A DNA stretch of 64,000 nt from an uncultured Clostridia bacterium (GTDB lineage Bacteria; Bacillota; Clostridia; Oscillospirales; Ruminococcaceae), in the NCBI GenBank assembly GCA_947625375.1, contig CANQOC010000011.1, positions 24,327-88,326 of the forward strand. Direction: 5' to 3'. The notes under the pieces were generated by a model, which saw nothing but the letters and a program-made list of their open reading frames with translations, was not told the origin of the DNA and did no database searches. This document shows, piece after piece, positions 24,296 through 32,559 of this stretch. Numbering within the stretch: position 1 is the first letter of the stretch; each line of letters starts with the position of its first letter. Made by a program: the position numbers and the translations under genes.

Positions 24296-24712
24296 TTGGA
24301 TAAACTTAAAAAGCTCTTTGAGGCGCGCCCCGTCCGCTACCTCATTTCGTCGGTCATCGCCTTTGCGGCGGACTATGCCGTTCTGCTGATACTCGAACCG
24401 CTTTTCTCGGGAATGACCTTTCTCTCGATGGAGCTCGCGGCGGCGATATCCTTTGCGATAAGCTCACAGATTAACTTCTGGATAAACCGCCTCTGGGTCT
24501 TTAAGTCCGAAAAGTCGCCGCTTCCCGAGCTCGGCGGCTACTATTCCCTTGCGCTCATAAGCTTTTCGGTAAAGACCTTTGTACTGCTCGAGCTTTTCGT
24601 CCGCGTTTTCGGACTCCCGCTCTTTATCGCGAAGCCGATTTCCGAGGCGATGATGTTTGCGTTCAACTATATCGTGCAGAAAAAAATCATCTTCGGGAGG
24701 AAAAAGAAGTGA
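24296..24712 (+). CDS. GtrA-family membrane protein
   Basis: This 138-residue protein with four predicted membrane segments matches the GtrA family (RYLISSVIAFAADYAVLLIL, SSQINFWINRLWVFK). Members are thought to flip lipid-linked sugars or support cell-surface glycosylation. The TTG start at 24296 is 5 bases after GGAGGA. Its stop overlaps the GTG of the next gene (GTGA), so the two are translationally coupled. Confidence 0.88.
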   Translation: MDKLKKLFEARPVRYLISSVIAFAADYAVLLILEPLFSGMTFLSMELAAAISFAISSQINFWINRLWVFKSEKSPLPELGGYYSLALISFSVKTFVLLELFVRVFGLPLFIAKPISEAMMFAFNYIVQKKIIFGRKKK

Positions 24713-25635
24713 CATACTCCCCCGACTACTACGCCGGGTTCCGCTGCTCTGCGGCGGACTGTCCCGACCCTTGCTGCAAGGCCGGCTGGCTTATACCGAT
24801 TGATTCCGAAACCGCCGCCGCTTACCGCGCTGTCGACCCGCATTTTGATGAAAACTCATATACCGACGAAGAGGGCGACCTTGTCTTTAAGCTCCGCCGC
24901 GACCGCTCCTGCCCCTATTTTCGGGACGACGGCCTCTGTGAGCTATATATCCGCACGGGCGGGCGGCTCTGTGAAATCTGCGACAAATATCCGCGGTTTT
25001 TCGAGGAATACGACGGCTTCGCCGAGGCGGGGATATCGCTCTCCTGCCCGACGGCGGGGGAAATCATACTGAATCGGGCGGACAACCCTTACAAAAATCT
25101 CGGGCGGACCTCCCCCGACCGCCTCCTTCTCTTCCTCACCCGCGCCCGCGAGCGCGCAATCGGATTGATATATTCCGAGACCGACCCCGACGACGCCGCA
25201 AGAATCATCCTCGGCTACGGCGCCGACCTTCAGGAGCTGATTGACTTCGACGAGCTCGACAGTCTCGACGGCCTTGAATTTTCGCCATATGACATAATCG
25301 GCGAGAGCGAGATTTCGCGGCTGAAAAGCTTTATCGCCGAGAAGACCGAGGTCCTCGACCCGCGCTGGAGTGCACTTTTATGTGAAAAAACCGGGCGCGG
25401 CGGGACCGCGCTTATGCGCCGGAGCTTCCTCGGATATCTCACATACCGGCACTTTTTGAAGGCTATCAACTCGGAGGACATCTTCACCGAAACCGCCTAT
25501 ATCGCGGCGCTCTATTTCCTCGGGACGTCGCTCGGGGACGACCTTTTAACCTCGGCGATGCTTTTATCCCGCGAGCTTGAGCACAACGGCGAAAACGAGC
25601 GCGCCGCAAAGGACTTTGTCGCGGGATTGCTTTAG
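24709..25635 (+). CDS. Cys-rich FliB-like (flagellin lysine N-methylase family) protein
   Basis: This 308-residue protein has the N-terminal Cys clusters of the YkgJ/FliB family (CSAADCPDPCCKAGW, then CPYFRDDGLCELY and LCEICDKYPRFF), which probably bind a metal or Fe-S cluster. FliB methylates flagellin lysines in enterobacteria; clostridial homologues are common without flagella, and no flagellar genes are seen here. It is about 100 residues shorter than enterobacterial FliB. The function in this organism is unknown. GGGAGG lies 8 bases before the GTG. Confidence 0.78.
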   Translation: MTYSPDYYAGFRCSAADCPDPCCKAGWLIPIDSETAAAYRAVDPHFDENSYTDEEGDLVFKLRRDRSCPYFRDDGLCELYIRTGGRLCEICDKYPRFFEEYDGFAEAGISLSCPTAGEIILNRADNPYKNLGRTSPDRLLLFLTRARERAIGLIYSETDPDDAARIILGYGADLQELIDFDELDSLDGLEFSPYDIIGESEISRLKSFIAEKTEVLDPRWSALLCEKTGRGGTALMRRSFLGYLTYRHFLKAINSEDIFTETAYIAALYFLGTSLGDDLLTSAMLLSRELEHNGENERAAKDFVAGLL

Positions 25636-25731
25636 CAAACTGCATGAGAATAAGTCAATAAAAATCTGCGAAAAACCGCAAAATATCCGCAATAAACAAA
25701 ACAGCATATGAAAATATGTCAATTTTGCCTC

Positions 25732-25760
25732 TTGAAAGCTTCTCCGCGCGGTGATATAAT
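25732..25760 (+). promoter_or_regulatory. Promoter of the solute-binding lipoprotein gene
   Basis: TTGAAA and TATAAT are 17 bp apart with GGTGA directly before the -10. Confidence 0.8.
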
Positions 25761-25795
25761 ATGTATACTTACTACGTCATTTGGAGGAGCATTAT

Positions 25796-27253
25796 ATGAA
25801 AAGAATTCTGTGCGCGGTGCTGGCCGTTGTGCTTATCGCATCGCTTGTCGGCTGCGGGCGCGGTCGCCGTGAACCGATACAGCTTACCCTTTCGACCGAA
25901 GACTCCGCGGCAATCCTTGCCGCCGCGGGCATCACCCTGCCCGACGTTTCCGAAGCCGCCGGTGCCGGAACCGAAGTAAAGTGGTTCGGCTGGAGCGACC
26001 CGTTCCAGAACTATTCGGAAGACGAAATCATCAACACCGGCTTCTACACCTTCACCGAAAAATACGGCAACACCATCAAGGTCGTTGAGACTACATATGA
26101 ACAGCACAACGACGATTTGGCGCAGCTTGTTCTCTCGGACGAGGCCCCGGATCTCATGCCGGGCGGCTCGAACTCGACCGCAATCTTCCCGATGAACGCC
26201 ACCAAACAGATGATTCAGCCCTGTGACCCTTGGATTGACTTCGACAATCCGCTCTGGGCGCCGATGAAGGACCTCGCCGACCTCTTTGCAATCGGCGACA
26301 AGCACTACCAGATTTGCATCACCACAAAGCCGTCCAACGTCGTCGTATATAACAAGAGAGTCGTCGACAGCTGGGGATTTGAAGACCCCGCCGAGCTCTA
26401 TTACAACGACGAATGGACATGGGATAAATTCTCGGATATGTGCATGGAATTCTCGAATGTCGACGAAGACCGCTTTGCCCTCGACGGCTATGCATATGTC
26501 TCGATGTTCATGGAAGCCACCGGCGAACAGGTTCTGATGCACGACACCGTCAACGGCTATTGGTCGAATATCGACAGTCCGAAGATTGAGCGCGCGATGC
26601 AGTATCTCTATGAGCTTAAGAAGAACGACTGCACCTATCGCGGCAAGGACGGAAGCCGCTGGGCCCTCCGCGACAACGGAACCTTCGGTGCGGGACTCAA
26701 GGACGGTCTCTGCCTCTTCTATGTCATCGGCGAAAGCTTCTTCACCAACACCGTCGAGATGATTTCCTCGGTCTGGGGCGACATCGAAGCCGGCGAGGTT
26801 ATGTTTGCGCCTCTTCCGAGAGACCCCGAGGGCGACGGCGTATATTACTGCCAGTCGAGCTTTGACGACGTCAAGGGCGCGATGGGCATCGTCAACAACG
26901 CGAAGAACCCCGAGGGCGCCGCTCTCCTTGCGGCCTGCATCCGCTTCAAGGTCATCGACCCCGTCGTCATCAAGATTGACGAGCGTCAGCTCCGCGACAC
27001 CTATAAGTGGAACGACGACATGATCGACATGAGCCGCGTATGTCAGGAAATCGCAGACGCAAACTTTGTTGTCGACCCGACCGGAAACCTCCCCGACAAC
27101 CTCCAGAACGCAATCCGAAACATGATGGGCGACGGCATTATCCGCACCGCCAACGACACCTCATGGGCACAGCTCAAGGAGAACAACTCCGAGACGATTG
27201 ACTACTTCATCGACGAGCTTAACGCCGAGCTCGATGAGCTTGCAAACTCATAG
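25796..27253 (+). CDS. Extracellular solute-binding lipoprotein (family 1, sugar type)
   Basis: This is a 485-residue lipoprotein with a lipobox (SLVGCGRG) at about residues 15-21. The body matches ABC sugar-binding proteins of family 1 (EVKWFGWSDPFQNYSED, IKVVETTYEQHNDDLAQLVL, WTWDKFSDMCMEF, MGIVNNAKNPEGA). It would capture an oligosaccharide outside the cell for an ABC importer. No permease or ATPase gene is adjacent, so its partners must lie elsewhere. The ATG at 25796 follows GGAGG. It is followed by a terminator and a GH43 gene on the same strand, hinting at an arabinose- or xylose-containing ligand. Confidence 0.88.
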   Translation: MKRILCAVLAVVLIASLVGCGRGRREPIQLTLSTEDSAAILAAAGITLPDVSEAAGAGTEVKWFGWSDPFQNYSEDEIINTGFYTFTEKYGNTIKVVETTYEQHNDDLAQLVLSDEAPDLMPGGSNSTAIFPMNATKQMIQPCDPWIDFDNPLWAPMKDLADLFAIGDKHYQICITTKPSNVVVYNKRVVDSWGFEDPAELYYNDEWTWDKFSDMCMEFSNVDEDRFALDGYAYVSMFMEATGEQVLMHDTVNGYWSNIDSPKIERAMQYLYELKKNDCTYRGKDGSRWALRDNGTFGAGLKDGLCLFYVIGESFFTNTVEMISSVWGDIEAGEVMFAPLPRDPEGDGVYYCQSSFDDVKGAMGIVNNAKNPEGAALLAACIRFKVIDPVVIKIDERQLRDTYKWNDDMIDMSRVCQEIADANFVVDPTGNLPDNLQNAIRNMMGDGIIRTANDTSWAQLKENNSETIDYFIDELNAELDELANS

Positions 27254-27272
27254 CATTAAGATATGAGCAATC

Positions 27273-27307
27273 CGCCCTTTCCCCATTCCGGGAAAGGGCG
27301 TGTTTTT
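27273..27307 (+). terminator. Terminator after the solute-binding protein gene
   Basis: An 11-bp perfect stem (CGCCCTTTCCC with GGGAAAGGGCG) has a 6-base loop and is followed by TGTTTTT. Partial read-through could lower expression of the GH43 gene 21 bp further on. Confidence 0.9.
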
Positions 27308-27327
27308 AAACAAAAAGGAGGAAAAGC

Positions 27328-29058
27328 ATGAGATTTATTTGTTACACCCGAAGGGCGGTCAGCGAGGCCGAATATGCCCCGAGGCTCGGTCTGAGTATGC
27401 ATCTCGGATATGAAAACGGCGGGGAATTCCTGCCGCTCAACCACAACTACGGAGTCCTCTTCGTCAAGGCGGCGCAGGACCCCGCGAGCGGACTTATCTT
27501 CCCGAAAAGCCTTAAAAAGCCTTTTGTGCTGCCGGTCGACGGCGGATTCGCGGTCATCGCAATCCGGACCGAGGCGGACGGCGGCGACGACGAAAGCTCG
27601 TGCGGCTGTGCGGTCGTCTTTTGGACCGACGACCTTGTGCACTATGAAGAGCTGGGTCTTTTGAAGCTCGCGGACGGGTATCTGGACGACGTGACGCTTA
27701 AAATCTGCGGCTGTCACGGCGGATTCGTCGCGAAATATTCGACCGGCGGAAAGGTCTACCGCCGCCGCCTCAACGGTCTTACCGAGCCGACCGACGACGT
27801 TAAAGAGTGCGGTCATCTCGGGCGGGAGCCGATTGACACCGAAATCGAGGGGGCATATGACGCCGAGGCGTTCGAGGTGCCCGACGAAAAGGCGGAATAT
27901 GCGCTTAAAAAGCTGCGGACGCCGACCGTCGCCGCGGTGGAATATGACACCGAGGCTGACGCGGATAAGCTCGCCGATTTTCGGGTCACGGTCCGCTATT
28001 CCGACGGCTCAACCCACAAAAAACGCGTCGATTGGGACGCGCCGTCGGGCGGAAAGGTCACCGGGAAAATCCACTCCGACCGCTATGAATTCCCGATTGC
28101 CGAAAACCGCGCCGACCCCTGTGTCTACCGCTATAAGGGCGACTATTATTTCATCGCGACGAACGACGCCGACGGCAACCGCTCGATATTTGTCCGCCGC
28201 GCGAAGACGATTCCCGGACTTGTGAACGCTCCCGAAAAGCTGATTCTCGACGCGGTGACATACCCGCATGTCGGAAACCTTCTCTGGGCGCCCGAGTTCC
28301 ACAATGTCGGCGGGAAGGAGTATATCTTCCACGCCTGTACGCCGCACGAATTCGGCGATGAACAGAGTCACGTCATGGTCTTAAAGGACGGCGGCGAGCT
28401 CGACGACAAGGACTCATGGGAGGCGCCGAGGAGGGTCTTAAAGAAGGACGGAACGCCGCTTTTCACGGCCGGAATCACTCTTGACATGACGACGTTCGAG
28501 GACGGCGAGCGGCAGTATGCCGCTTGGAGTCAGCGGCAGTTCAACCCGATGGACCTCGGCGCGTGGGTGATGATTGCGACGATTGACAAAGACGAGCCTT
28601 GGAAGCTGACAAGCGACCCGGTCGTGCTGACTATACCCGAGTACGGCTGGCAGAATAATCACACGCTTGTCGACGAAGGGCCGTTCGCGCTCATCCGCGG
28701 CGGAAGGATTTATCTGACATTCAGCTCGGCGCTTGTCGACTCGACCTATTGTGTCGGAATGATGACAGCGGACTGCGGCAGCGACCTTCTCGACCCGAAG
28801 AGCTGGCGGAAGGGGAATTACCCGCTTCTGCACTCGCTCTCAAAGCCGGGGGAGTACGGGCCGGGGCATAACGCCTACTGTGAGGACGAGTGGGGAGACG
28901 TTTGGAACACCTATCATGCGCGCCCCGGGGTGAACGGTCCGCGAAGCTCGGGAATCCGCCGCGTACACTTCGGCTTCGACGGCGAGCCCGTCCTCGACCT
29001 CCTCGAAGAGAACGACCCGCCCGAAGAGCTGAGGGAGATATGCGTTAAAATCAAGTGA
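27328..29058 (+). CDS. Glycoside hydrolase family 43-like enzyme with Ig-like insert
   Basis: This is a 576-residue protein. The C-terminal half (about 265-560) is a GH43-type five-bladed propeller: the likely base Asp in RADPCVYRYKGDYY, WAPEFHNVGGKEYIF, and the likely acid Glu in VDEGPF. Such enzymes remove arabinofuranosyl or xylosyl residues. Before it lies a bacterial Ig-like (Big_4 type) segment (about 205-255, DFRVTVRYSDGSTHKKRVDW), and residues 1-190 form another domain that may repeat propeller-like strands. There is no signal peptide, so it may act inside the cell on imported oligosaccharides. AAAGGAGG precedes the ATG. Confidence 0.85.
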   Translation: MRFICYTRRAVSEAEYAPRLGLSMHLGYENGGEFLPLNHNYGVLFVKAAQDPASGLIFPKSLKKPFVLPVDGGFAVIAIRTEADGGDDESSCGCAVVFWTDDLVHYEELGLLKLADGYLDDVTLKICGCHGGFVAKYSTGGKVYRRRLNGLTEPTDDVKECGHLGREPIDTEIEGAYDAEAFEVPDEKAEYALKKLRTPTVAAVEYDTEADADKLADFRVTVRYSDGSTHKKRVDWDAPSGGKVTGKIHSDRYEFPIAENRADPCVYRYKGDYYFIATNDADGNRSIFVRRAKTIPGLVNAPEKLILDAVTYPHVGNLLWAPEFHNVGGKEYIFHACTPHEFGDEQSHVMVLKDGGELDDKDSWEAPRRVLKKDGTPLFTAGITLDMTTFEDGERQYAAWSQRQFNPMDLGAWVMIATIDKDEPWKLTSDPVVLTIPEYGWQNNHTLVDEGPFALIRGGRIYLTFSSALVDSTYCVGMMTADCGSDLLDPKSWRKGNYPLLHSLSKPGEYGPGHNAYCEDEWGDVWNTYHARPGVNGPRSSGIRRVHFGFDGEPVLDLLEENDPPEELREICVKIK

Positions 29059-29080
29059 GGAAATTTTTCTTGAAAAAGCG

Positions 29081-29109
29081 TTGACAACGCTTCAAAAATG
29101 TGGTATGAT
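29081..29109 (+). promoter_or_regulatory. Promoter of tRNA-Pro(CGG)
   Basis: TTGACA and TATGAT are 17 bp apart, with TGTGG directly before the -10. The tRNA starts 27 bp later. Confidence 0.85.
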
Positions 29110-29135
29110 AATCGGGCGGCATTGAGTGCCGCCTA

Positions 29136-29212
29136 CGAGGTGTGGCTCAGTTTGGTAGAGCGCCACGTTCGGGACGTGGAGGCCGTGGGTTCAAGTCCCG
29201 TCACCTCGACCA
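29136..29212 (+). tRNA. tRNA-Pro (anticodon CGG)
   Basis: Acceptor CGAGGTG pairs with CACCTCG, then A and an encoded CCA. The anticodon arm CCACG-TTCGGGA-CGTGG gives anticodon CGG. The T arm is in GTGGGTTCAAGTCCCG. It is 77 bases. Its 3' end recurs three times downstream. Confidence 0.96.
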
Positions 29213-29215
29213 AAA

Positions 29216-29250
29216 ATTACCGGTGCCCTTTAGGGTGCCGGTAATTTTTT
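29216..29250 (+). terminator. Terminator of tRNA-Pro(CGG)
   Basis: ATTACCGGTGCCC-TTTA-GGGTGCCGGTAAT is a 13-bp stem (two G-T pairs) followed by TTTTT. Similar hairpins with T runs recur at 29632 and near 29955 and 30277 in the downstream repeats. Confidence 0.93.
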
Positions 29251-29251
29251 G

Positions 29252-29631
29252 CTGATGTGACAGTATGCCGAAATCATGTAAAGCGCCCACCGAGCCGCTT
29301 GAGCGGCAGGAGGTGCGGCAAGCGCAAGGGCTTATTTGCCGCAGAAAGTGCCGGGCGCTTTGCATCGAGTGTCTCGCGAAGCGAGACACAGGGGTTACAA
29401 GTCCCGTCACCTCGACCACGCCGTCGCGGACTACGTATCGTTCGCGGCGGCATTTTTATGTCCTGATTATGCCGCCTCTCGCTCGCTCCGTCGCGCAGAC
29501 GCGATTGCTTTCCCGCGAGACGACCGAAACGGTTCGGTATCGTGAGGGAAGTCGAGCGGTTGAAAGCAACGCTTCTGCATACGGCTTTTCCCCCACAAGG
29601 TCTTACGACCTTGCGGAACCCCTTTTTCAGC
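29252..29631 (+). repeat. tRNA-Pro-derived repeat, unit 1
   Basis: The unit contains a shared block (GCCGAAATCATGTAAAGCGC, TTTGCCGCAGAAAGTGCC), a 9-bp hairpin GTGTCTCGC-GAA-GCGAGACAC, and then at 29391-29418 a copy of the tRNA-Pro T arm, 3' acceptor strand and CCA with one extra A in the T loop (GGGGTTACAAGTCCCG, TCACCTCGACCA). After it comes a conserved tail (GTCGCGGACTACGTATCG) and, uniquely here, about 110 extra bases. Open frames in the unit are not convincing genes. Confidence 0.85.
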
Positions 29632-29952
29632 GGTGCCCTTTAGGGTGCCGGTAATTTTTTGCTGATGCGACAGTATGGCGAAACCATGTAAAGCGCTCAC
29701 CGAATCGTTTACACGGCAGGAAGTACAGCAAACTCAAAGGCCTATTTGCCGCAGAAAAGCATCGGGCGCTTTGCATCGGGTGTCTCGCGAAGCGAGACAC
29801 AGGGGTTACAAGTCCCGTCACCTCGACCACGCCGTCGCGGACTACGTATCGTTCGCGGCGGCATTTTTATGTCCTGATTATGCCGCCTCTCGCTCGCTTC
29901 GTCGCTCCGGCTTTTCCCCACAAACGCAAGCGTTTGTGGGGACCCCCTTTTC
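29632..29952 (+). repeat. tRNA-Pro-derived repeat, unit 2
   Basis: It begins with a copy of the tRNA-Pro terminator (GGTGCCCTTTAGGGTGCCGG, TTTTTT) and repeats the unit 1 layout. The tRNA 3'-end copy is at 29802-29829. It ends with a CCCCACAAACGCAAGCGTTTGTGGGG-type hairpin (13 bp arms overlapping at the centre). Confidence 0.85.
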
Positions 29953-30310
29953 GGCAGTACCCATCGGGTGCTGCTGCTTTTTCATTGGGGCAACAGTATG
30001 CCGAAACCATGTAAAGCGCTCGCTAAGCCGTTTGCACGGCAGAAAGTACGGCAAGTGCAAAGGCTATTTGCCGCAGAAAGTGCCGGGCGCTTTGCATCGG
30101 GTGTCTCGCGAAGCGAGACACAGGGGTTACAAGTCCCGTCACCGCGGCGTCGCAAGCTACATATCGCTCGCGGCGCTTTCTTCATGCTTACGCATTTGAA
30201 ATCGCCGCTTCACTCATTCCGCTGCTCCGCCTTATCCCCACAAACGCAAGCGTTTGCGGGGACCCCTTTTCAGTGATACCCATAAGGGTATCGTTGCTTT
30301 TTTATTTTTT
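29953..30310 (+). repeat. tRNA-Pro-derived repeat, unit 3 (most diverged)
   Basis: It starts with a diverged terminator (GTACCCATCGGGTGCTG). The tRNA 3'-end copy at 30123-30143 stops matching after CACC, so the acceptor strand and CCA are lost. The ACGCAAGCGTTTGCGGGG hairpin and a final GATACCCATAAGGGTATC hairpin with a T run close the block. Confidence 0.8.
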
Positions 30311-30317
30311 GTATATA

Positions 30318-30500
30318 TCTTCATAACCCCCTCCCCGACGGGGAGGGGGCAGGGGGTGGGGGAACAGGCGAAACGCGTCACGGTCGAGTGACGCGGGGAG
30401 CGTCCGCCGCAGGCGGACTCCTTTTATATGGCAGTGTGGTGCCTCTGCAAGTTATCTGCATCGCACACAAGTCGGTACCACTCCCCTCGAGGCGAGAGCG
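30318..30500. repeat. M3 repeat and broken M4 repeat
   Basis: The M3 core (CCCTCCCCGACGGGGAGGGG) near 30328 is followed by its two small hairpins. At about 30475-30500 an M4 start (GGTACCACTCCCCTCGAGG) breaks off where a family A repeat begins. Confidence 0.8.
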
Positions 30501-30505
30501 GTCAG

Positions 30506-30578
30506 TACACAGATATCAGAAGTCAGATGTCAGAATTCTATCCTCTACCTTCTAATCTCTAACTTCTGTCCTGTCACT
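30506..30578. repeat. Family A hairpin repeat, copy 8
   Basis: A purine arm (CAGATATCAGAAGTCAGATG) and a pyrimidine arm (CTCTAACTTCTGTCCTGTC) end at the stop codon of the leftward flavodiiron gene. Confidence 0.75.
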
Positions 30579-32409
30579 TTATCTCCTCAAAATCCGCAGC
30601 GCCGTGCTTGCAGAGCGGGCAGACGAAGTCCTCGGGGAGCTCGTCGCCCTCGTAGACGAATCCGCAGACCTTGCAGACCCAGCCTTTCTTGCCCTCGGTC
30701 TTCGGCTTCGGCTTGACGTTCTTCTGGTAATAGGTGTACGTCATCGTCTCGGCGTCCGAGATGACCCTTGCCTCGGTGACGGAACAGATAAACATTCCGT
30801 GGGTGCCGAGGTCGATATACTGCTCGACCTTGAGAGACATGAACGCGTTGATGTATCGCGGCAGGAAGACGAGTCCGTTGTCCGAGCGGAGAACCTCGCT
30901 GTCCTTGAACTTATCGGCGGCGCGGCCGCTCTGGAAGCCGAAGGTCTCGAAGACGCTGAACGGCGCGTCGGTCGAGAGACAGCAGACGTTCATCTTTCCG
31001 GTCTGCTTTATAATGTGGTGCGAATAGTTTGACTTGTTGATGCTCACGGCGACGCGGTAGGGGTTGTCGGTCAGCTGGGACACGGTGTTGACGATAAGTC
31101 CGTTGTCCTTTGTACCGTCGTTCGACGTCACGACATATAGGCCGTAGCCGATTTTAAACAGCGCGGACATGTCCTGCTTGTTCGCTTTTTCGCCGTCCTG
31201 CGCGATATAGTCCTTGCAAAGCTCGTCCGACAGCTCTTCAATCTGCGCGCGGCTTTCGTCGTTCAGCGCCGAGAGAATTCTGACGGACGTCGCGGCATAT
31301 GTGATGTTCTTGCAGGGTTCGAGCATCGAAAGCATGACCTTTGCCGCCAAAGGCGCCCAAGAGCCGTTTTCCATCAGAGCGACGGTCCTGTTCTGATATC
31401 CTCTTTCGGTGAGATGGCTGATGAATTCCCTCATAAACGGGAAGATTTCGGCATTATAGGTGGTGGTGGCAAGGACGAGCTTTGAATAGCGGAATGCGTC
31501 TTCAACCGCCTCTGCCATATCCTCCCTCGCGAGGTCGGTGACGACGACCTTCGGACAGCCCTTTGCGCGGAGCTTTTCGGCAAGTAGCATTACGGCGTCC
31601 TTGGTGTGACCATAGACCGAGGTGTAGGCAATCATTATCCCCTCGGTCTCGGGGCGATAGCTCGACCAGATGTCGTAGAGGTTGATATAGTGCGAGAGGC
31701 TGCCGCTGATAACGGGAAGGTTGACGTAGGGCAAGGGGTTCTCGCTGAGAATGGGGCCGTGGGTCGGGCAGATTATTTCGATGTCGAGCGCGGCGGCTTT
31801 TTTAAGGAGCTTCTGAACCTGCATTCCGTATTTGCCGACGATGCCGATATAGTACCTTCTTGCCTCGCAGTCCCATTCCTCCTCGACGTCGTTTGCGCCG
31901 AACTTTCCGAAGCCGTCCGCAGAAAAGAGGACCTTGTCGCAGGAGTCGTAGGTGACGATGACCTCGGGCCAGTGCACCATCGGGGCGGTGACGAAGGTCA
32001 GGGTGTGCTTTCCGAGGGGGAGGGTGTCGTTTTCGCCGACGACGATTCTGCGGTCGGAATAGTCGGTCCCGAAGAACTGCCCCATCATCGTGAACGCCTT
32101 GGCCGAAGCGACGATTTTCGCCTCGGGATAGAGGTTCATGAAGTTTGCGATGTTGCCGGCGTGGTCGGGTTCCATGTGCTGGACGATGAGGTAATCCGGC
32201 TTGCGTCCGCCGAGGGCGCTCGAGATGTTGTCGAGCCACTGGTGCGTAAAGCGGATGTCGACGGTGTCCATGATTGCGACCTGCGAGTCGATAATGGCGT
32301 ACGAGTTGTATGCCATTCCGTTCGGCACAACGTACTGCCCCTCGAAGAGATCGATTTCGTGGTCATTCACGCCGATGTATCTGATGTCGTTTGTTACTTT
32401 TGTGTCCAT
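30574..32409 (-). CDS. Flavodiiron protein fused to flavin reductase and rubredoxin
   Basis: This is a 611-residue cytoplasmic oxygen/NO-scavenging enzyme. Residues about 1-250 are a metallo-beta-lactamase diiron domain with ligands in QHMEPDHAGN (HxExDH), MVHWPEV, SADGFGKFG and a late PTHGP. Residues about 257-400 are a flavodoxin domain (GIMIAYTSVYGHTKDAVMLL). Residues about 415-565 are a flavin reductase-like domain (GLYVVTSNDGTKDNGLIVNT). Residues about 575-611 are a rubredoxin with two CxxC knuckles (VCKVCGF, VCPLCKHG). The fusion brings the electron chain into one polypeptide. GGAGG precedes the ATG and a promoter lies at 32436-32464. Confidence 0.94.
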   Translation of the reverse strand: MDTKVTNDIRYIGVNDHEIDLFEGQYVVPNGMAYNSYAIIDSQVAIMDTVDIRFTHQWLDNISSALGGRKPDYLIVQHMEPDHAGNIANFMNLYPEAKIVASAKAFTMMGQFFGTDYSDRRIVVGENDTLPLGKHTLTFVTAPMVHWPEVIVTYDSCDKVLFSADGFGKFGANDVEEEWDCEARRYYIGIVGKYGMQVQKLLKKAAALDIEIICPTHGPILSENPLPYVNLPVISGSLSHYINLYDIWSSYRPETEGIMIAYTSVYGHTKDAVMLLAEKLRAKGCPKVVVTDLAREDMAEAVEDAFRYSKLVLATTTYNAEIFPFMREFISHLTERGYQNRTVALMENGSWAPLAAKVMLSMLEPCKNITYAATSVRILSALNDESRAQIEELSDELCKDYIAQDGEKANKQDMSALFKIGYGLYVVTSNDGTKDNGLIVNTVSQLTDNPYRVAVSINKSNYSHHIIKQTGKMNVCCLSTDAPFSVFETFGFQSGRAADKFKDSEVLRSDNGLVFLPRYINAFMSLKVEQYIDLGTHGMFICSVTEARVISDAETMTYTYYQKNVKPKPKTEGKKGWVCKVCGFVYEGDELPEDFVCPLCKHGAADFEEIK

Positions 32410-32435
32410 ATTGTCCTCCTTGAATATTTTTGTCT

Positions 32436-32464
32436 ATTATACCGCAAGTCGGGGGAATTGTAAA
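32436..32464 (-). promoter_or_regulatory. Promoter of the flavodiiron protein gene
   Basis: On the minus strand TTTACA and TATAAT are 17 bp apart; the spacer reads ATTCCCCCGACTTGCGG. Confidence 0.8.
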
Positions 32465-32477
32465 GAGGGGCACGGGT

Positions 32478-32554
32478 AAGAAGACAGAAATGAGAGGTCA
32501 GATGGCAGAAGATGGAGATTAGATGATGGAAGATAGAGGATAGATGGCAGATTG
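32478..32554. repeat. Family A repeat, purine half, copy 9
   Basis: It consists of the purine-rich strand only (AGACAGAAATGAGAGGTCAG, then GGAAGATAGAGGATAGATGG). It lies upstream of the flavodiiron promoter. Confidence 0.65.
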
Positions 32555-32559
32555 TCGGG

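Noticed and set aside
29300..29418. Complete tRNA or tmRNA-like gene in repeat unit 1 (GAGGTG near 29309 pairing with CACCTC)
   Set aside because: The 5' half match is not kept in units 2 and 3, and no D or anticodon arms are found, so it is treated as a 3'-end copy only.
29257..30276. Several 60-170-codon frames in the tRNA-Pro-derived repeats
   Set aside because: All three frames of the repeats are open by composition, the products are Arg/Cys/Ser-rich and low in structure, and start sites differ between copies. They follow the repeat, not a gene.
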